Shown: positions 21,601 through 24,395 of the stretch, piece after piece | Position numbering within the stretch: position 1 is the first letter of the stretch | Layout of the letters: each line of letters starts with the position of its first letter | Source of the DNA: Cudoniella acicularis | Lineage: Eukaryota; Ascomycota; Leotiomycetes; Helotiales; Helotiaceae | Reading direction: 5' to 3' | Assembly (NCBI GenBank): GCA_013054445.1 | Contig: JAAMPI010000852.1 | Location: forward strand, 1 to 24,395 | DNA: 24,395 nucleotides | Program-made: the position numbers and the translations under genes | Notes under the pieces: model-generated | The model's database searches: none | Seen by the model: the letters and a program-made list of their open reading frames with translations, nothing else | Told to the model about the DNA's origin: nothing

Positions 21601-22389
21601 TTATTACTCGGAGAAGATCGATACCTATCGACACTCATGCTTCGAACTTTCCCTAAGCGCAAGCAGGTATTCGTTCCTCAGGCTGTCTGCAAAACTACTG
21701 TCCCCGAAAGTTTCAGCGTTCTCTTGTCCCAGAGACGTAGATGGATCAATAGTACTGTGCACAATTTGATGGAACTTGTTCTTGTCCGAGATCTTTGTGG
21801 CACTTTCTGCTTCAGTATGCAGTTTGTTGTCGCCATCGAGTTGATCGGAACACTTGTACTCCCCGCTGCTATTGCATTCACTTTCTACGTCGGTAAGTTC
21901 AAATTCAAGCAATTCTCTAATTGTATATTTACTAATTACCTTCTAGTCATTATCTCTATCGTCCATTCTCCACCGCAGATCATTCCACTTGTTCTTCTTG
22001 GGCTGATTTTGGGTCTTCCCGCTGTTCTCATTGTCCTTACGGCTCATCGATGGTCTTACGTCGTGTGGATGTTCATCTACTTGCTTTCCCTTCCTGTTTG
22101 GAATTTTATCCTTCCGACCTACGCCTTCTGGAAGTTCGATGACTTCTCATGGGGTGATACTCGAAAGACTGCTGGTGAGAAGACCAAGAAAGCAGGCATC
22201 GAATATGAGGGCGAATTCGACAGTTCCAAGATCACGATGAAGAGATGGGGCGAGTTCGAAAAGGAACGCCGTCTCAGGTCTCAAGCCGCATGGTCAAGCG
22301 GATATGGTAGCAAAGAGGGCAGCACCTTCAACGGCGGAGCGTGGCCTCCTCAACGTTACGAAGAGGAATACTCAGACGTTGGCATGTAA
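18626..22389 (+). CDS. CHS3: Class IV (Chs3-type) chitin synthase, one-base frame break
   Basis: A polytopic plasma-membrane glycosyltransferase (family GT2) that polymerises UDP-GlcNAc into cell-wall chitin. It starts [12 protein letters not shown] with a long disordered, basic N-terminus. Helices follow at about residues 255-280 and 512-543 (numbering allows for the frame break). The catalytic domain shows VDAD (D879, D881), EDR (997-999) and QRRRW (1036-1040), the chitin synthase signature. Terminal helices flank a 54-nt GT-AG intron at 21893-21946. No myosin motor is present, which separates it from classes V and VII. The frame changes near 19851-19863: upstream reads ...TAFYGL and then hits TAA at 19910, while the other frame reads [16 protein letters not shown], which belongs directly after it. 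One missing base explains this, and the whole is then 1,236 residues, normal for the class. The activator gene SKT5 lies divergently upstream. Confidence 0.93.
21893..21946 (+). other. Stop-free 54-nt intron in the chitin synthase gene
   Basis: GTAAGT donor, ACTAAT branch site and TTCTAG acceptor are near-ideal. Because the length is a multiple of three and there is no stop inside, the frame stays open if it is retained. Splicing gives FTFYVVIISIV, a continuous hydrophobic segment; retention inserts a Lys/Phe/Asn-rich stretch in the middle of it, so splicing is expected. Confidence 0.85.
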
Positions 22390-23228
22390 ACACGATAGAT
22401 GAAATCTGCATTGCGTTGTATAGTGGATGGATGCATTGGGTGGCTTGCTTTGGGATTGAATACACAAGACTTGCATGCACGCTTGGCCCTACAAAAAATT
22501 GGGAATTATTTGGAGATCGATTCGATTAGATTGATCGGCGATGGCGTTTGTTTCTGTATTAATTGTAGTGTTACTGCCGTGTTGTGTTTTGTATCTGTGC
22601 GCGCATAGGATAGGTGTTTGGTCTTTTTGTGAGACCGGCAGTTTAATGCATAAGATTATTATTATATCTTGATTGACATTTTACAAGCAATTTCCCTAGT
22701 TTAAGATGACTTTCTTTATCCTTTAATTCTCTAGATGGTGTATACTTACAAGTGTATGGAGTTGTAGATACTAATGTTAGGAGGCTATGCAATCTTCATT
22801 TGTCTACCAACCTCTCTTTCTTTTCTCCTTGAAAAATCTCGTATTGTTATATTGATATGGGATGCTACGAGGGAGGGCATTGATATAGGATACTTGGGTT
22901 TTAAATCTCTCATTAGGGAAAGCAGAACAGAACAAGGCAAGTAAGAAGAGTAGTTTGAATGTAGCGAATGTCTATTTTTTTTTCTAGTTTGCTTGTAGTC
23001 TAGGACTACCTATAGTAAGACTAGGAACTTCAACGCGTTGCCTTACTACTCTGTAAACCCTAAGAGGTTTCTTTGTAGAGGCAGAATATCAGGCTATCTT
23101 CCTTCCCTTCCCTTCCCTTCCATTCCCCTCCCTAGCTTTCCCCCATCCCTTAACACCTTAAGTAGAAATCCTTAGACAGCACCACTACCGTACCAAGTTA
23201 GTGCTAATCCAGCATTTCCTTGTAGTCA
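22390..23228. other. Tail-to-tail intergenic region
   Basis: This holds the 3' flank of the chitin synthase gene and that of the small minus-strand gene. It is A/T-rich with no protein-like frame. A T-run is at about 22976-22983. Confidence 0.55.
23101..23120. repeat. CCTTC pentamer, four tandem copies
   Basis: Four exact copies of CCTTC, followed by C/T-rich sequence up to about 23150. A simple-sequence polypyrimidine tract. Confidence 0.8.
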
Positions 23229-23408
23229 TCAACGCCGTCGACGACCGGAGCAAGTGGGGCGATGACACGGGCCGGGAACGACTCTCTCGTCACCCGTGAT
23301 CATATGTTGGATTATCTTGTGTCCTGAGCGCCACTCTGCACAGTATTCCCGGTAAGTACCCACGACGCCGTCGCAGTCGCGGCAGTACCAGGTCCAGTCG
23401 ACGCACAT
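23229..23408 (-). CDS. Very small Cys-rich protein, 59 aa (67 aa if a one-base frame break is allowed)
   Basis: The frame starts MCVDWTWYCRDCDGVVG and continues TYREYCAEWRSGHKII. Cysteines at 2, 9, 12 and 23, with the CxxC at 9-12, suggest a small metal-binding knuckle; fungi have many short Cys-rich proteins of this look, mostly without known function. As sequenced it ends ...CHRPTCSGRRRR at a TGA. Removing one base from the CCC run (plus-strand GGG at 23269-23271) would give a different end, ...APVVDGVDDYKEMLD, stopping at 23204-23206. A TATA box and a CA-rich leader sit upstream on the same strand, which supports a real, perhaps strongly expressed, gene. No signal peptide is seen, so it is probably intracellular. 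The family is not identified. Confidence 0.65.
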   Translation of the reverse strand: MCVDWTWYCRDCDGVVGTYREYCAEWRSGHKIIQHMITGDERVVPGPCHRPTCSGRRRR

Positions 23409-23554
23409 TTTTTTGGTTGTGTGGTTGAAGTGGTTTGGAGTTGTGTTTGGGGTTGGTTATTGTGGTATTTGTGTGTTTTTAATGTTGAGTTGAGTTGAGT
23501 TCTTGGTGTAGAGATGTCGTGAAGAAAATTGGAAGAAGGGGATGGTTGACCTGG

Positions 23555-23562
23555 CTTTTATA
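23555..23562 (-). promoter_or_regulatory. TATA box of the small Cys-rich gene
   Basis: TATAAAAG on the minus strand, 146 bases before the ATG. It is followed by CTCAA pentamer repeats (plus-strand 23484-23501) and a CA-rich leader running into AACCAAAAAAATG. This arrangement is typical of TATA-driven fungal genes. Confidence 0.6.
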
Positions 23563-23711
23563 GANTTTGGGGGGCTGGGGAAGGGCGTGATTGAGAGATA
23601 GGAGGGGCGATCTATTCTGATTAAATTGAATCCTGTGGAATCTTAAAGCGATAGTTTTGTTCAAGTCACTTGTTGTTCCCTTCGGGTTTTCGGTTTTTCC
23701 CCTCATATTTT

Positions 23712-23814
23712 GTGAGTGGGAGTTGGATGGAGGTGGGTTGGATCTTGTTAGTGTTGCATGTAGAAGTGAGTGGGAGTTGGATGAAGGTGGATTTTGTTAG
23801 TGTTGCGTATAGAA
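23712..23814. repeat. Two-copy tandem repeat, about 54 and 49 bp
   Basis: Unit 1 (23712-23765) and unit 2 (23766-23814) both start GTGAGTGGGAGTTGGATG and end with TTGTTAGTGTTGC followed by TAGAA. Unit 2 lacks five bases in the middle and has a few substitutions. It lies upstream of the small Cys-rich gene, in probable promoter sequence. Confidence 0.8.
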
Positions 23815-24395
23815 GCGACTGGTTGGGTAGATGGGAATCATGGAGGGGAGAGGGATTCATTTCTATTGAATGGATAAGTAAATGAATGGGTAGGTAGCTT
23901 AGAGAGTGTGTGTGCGTGTGTATGGAAGGGGATAGTAGGTAAGTAAGAATTTTCTAAAAGACACCTACCTGCTTTCCTTCTTCCTTCGCACTCTCGTTAA
24001 TAGACACAAGGCTGTGTATAAGTGAAGTGAGCGGCTGGGTAAAAGATGAGGGTGAGTGGTAATAATGATACGTTTTCGTTGAAAATTCATTTGCTGTGAA
24101 TTTTGCTTTTTCTCATCTATGCTACTCTCCCTTGCATAATAACTCTGATTGTGATGAAGAGTGCGAGCGGTGATTGAAGCTGGAAAGTCAGCCGAATAGC
24201 TAGATGATTTAGGATTTTAAGAACGGGCTCTGCCGCTCTGTTTCTAAATCTAGGTTTGAAATTAGAGGGTTGATTTTTTCAGCATAAGTTAGGAGTTTCT
24301 TGTTGATGAAGGAAGCGTCGTGGATGAGAATGAGATGGCTGGTTGGGTGTTTATAGGTTGAGGCGAGAAAAGGGTGGGATGAGATTGATGACGGT
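23815..24395. other. Non-coding right edge
   Basis: No supported gene. A TG-rich stretch (GTGTGTGTGCGTGTGT) lies at about 23907-23922. This may be the far upstream region of the small minus-strand gene or of a gene outside the window. Confidence 0.45.

Overview
The window is nuclear DNA of a filamentous ascomycete (Pezizomycotina). Genes are split by short introns of about 50-70 nt with CTAAC- or CTGAC-type branch sites, intergenic spaces are 0.5-4 kb, there are no operons, and several genes are typical of moulds: a class IV chitin synthase, an SKT5-type chitin synthase activator with a CAAX end, a Polo kinase, an OPA3-like protein and an RTC3/SBDS-N protein. Leotiomycetes is my guess for the class, but it rests on general appearance only. 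The window is chromosomal and ordinary in content: I see no transposon, CRISPR array, rRNA, tRNA or phage.

Layout, left to right. 1-1279: upstream region. 1280-1822 (+): small four-helix membrane protein, three exons. 2387-2593 (-): possible small orphan gene whose start region is duplicated just upstream. 3858-4446 (-): RTC3-like SBDS-domain protein, three exons. 5169-6028 (-): unidentified protein with at least one intron. 6327-7016 (-): OPA3-like mitochondrial protein, two exons, head to head with the next gene. 7536-11144 (+): Polo-like kinase (kinase domain, long linker, two polo boxes, extra tail), four exons, one of them bounded by a GC-AG intron. 12368-14559 (-): SKT5/CHS4-type activator with Sel1-like repeats and a CIVM prenylation motif. 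14560-18625: about 4 kb of shared upstream sequence. 18626-22389 (+): class IV (Chs3-type) chitin synthase. 23229-23408 (-): very small Cys-rich protein with a TATA box and CA-rich leader. 23409-24395: non-coding, with a short tandem repeat.

How the genes relate. The chitin synthase and the SKT5-type gene are neighbours, divergently transcribed. In yeast the SKT5/CHS4 product binds, localises and activates Chs3, so this looks like an enzyme-activator pair sharing one intergenic region. The other genes (cell-cycle kinase, mitochondrial OPA3, stress/RNA-related RTC3) have no evident functional link.

Sequence quality. Two clearly conserved genes are each broken by a single-base frame change (Polo kinase at an A7 run, 10844-10850; chitin synthase near 19851-19863). 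A third possible break sits in the small Cys-rich gene (23269-23271), and there is an N at 23565. Draft-assembly errors are the likeliest cause, but each should be checked against reads. I did not find a convincing new multi-gene system. The best leads are the CHS-SKT5 pairing, the GC-AG introns, the 5' extension of the Polo kinase and the two small orphan genes.
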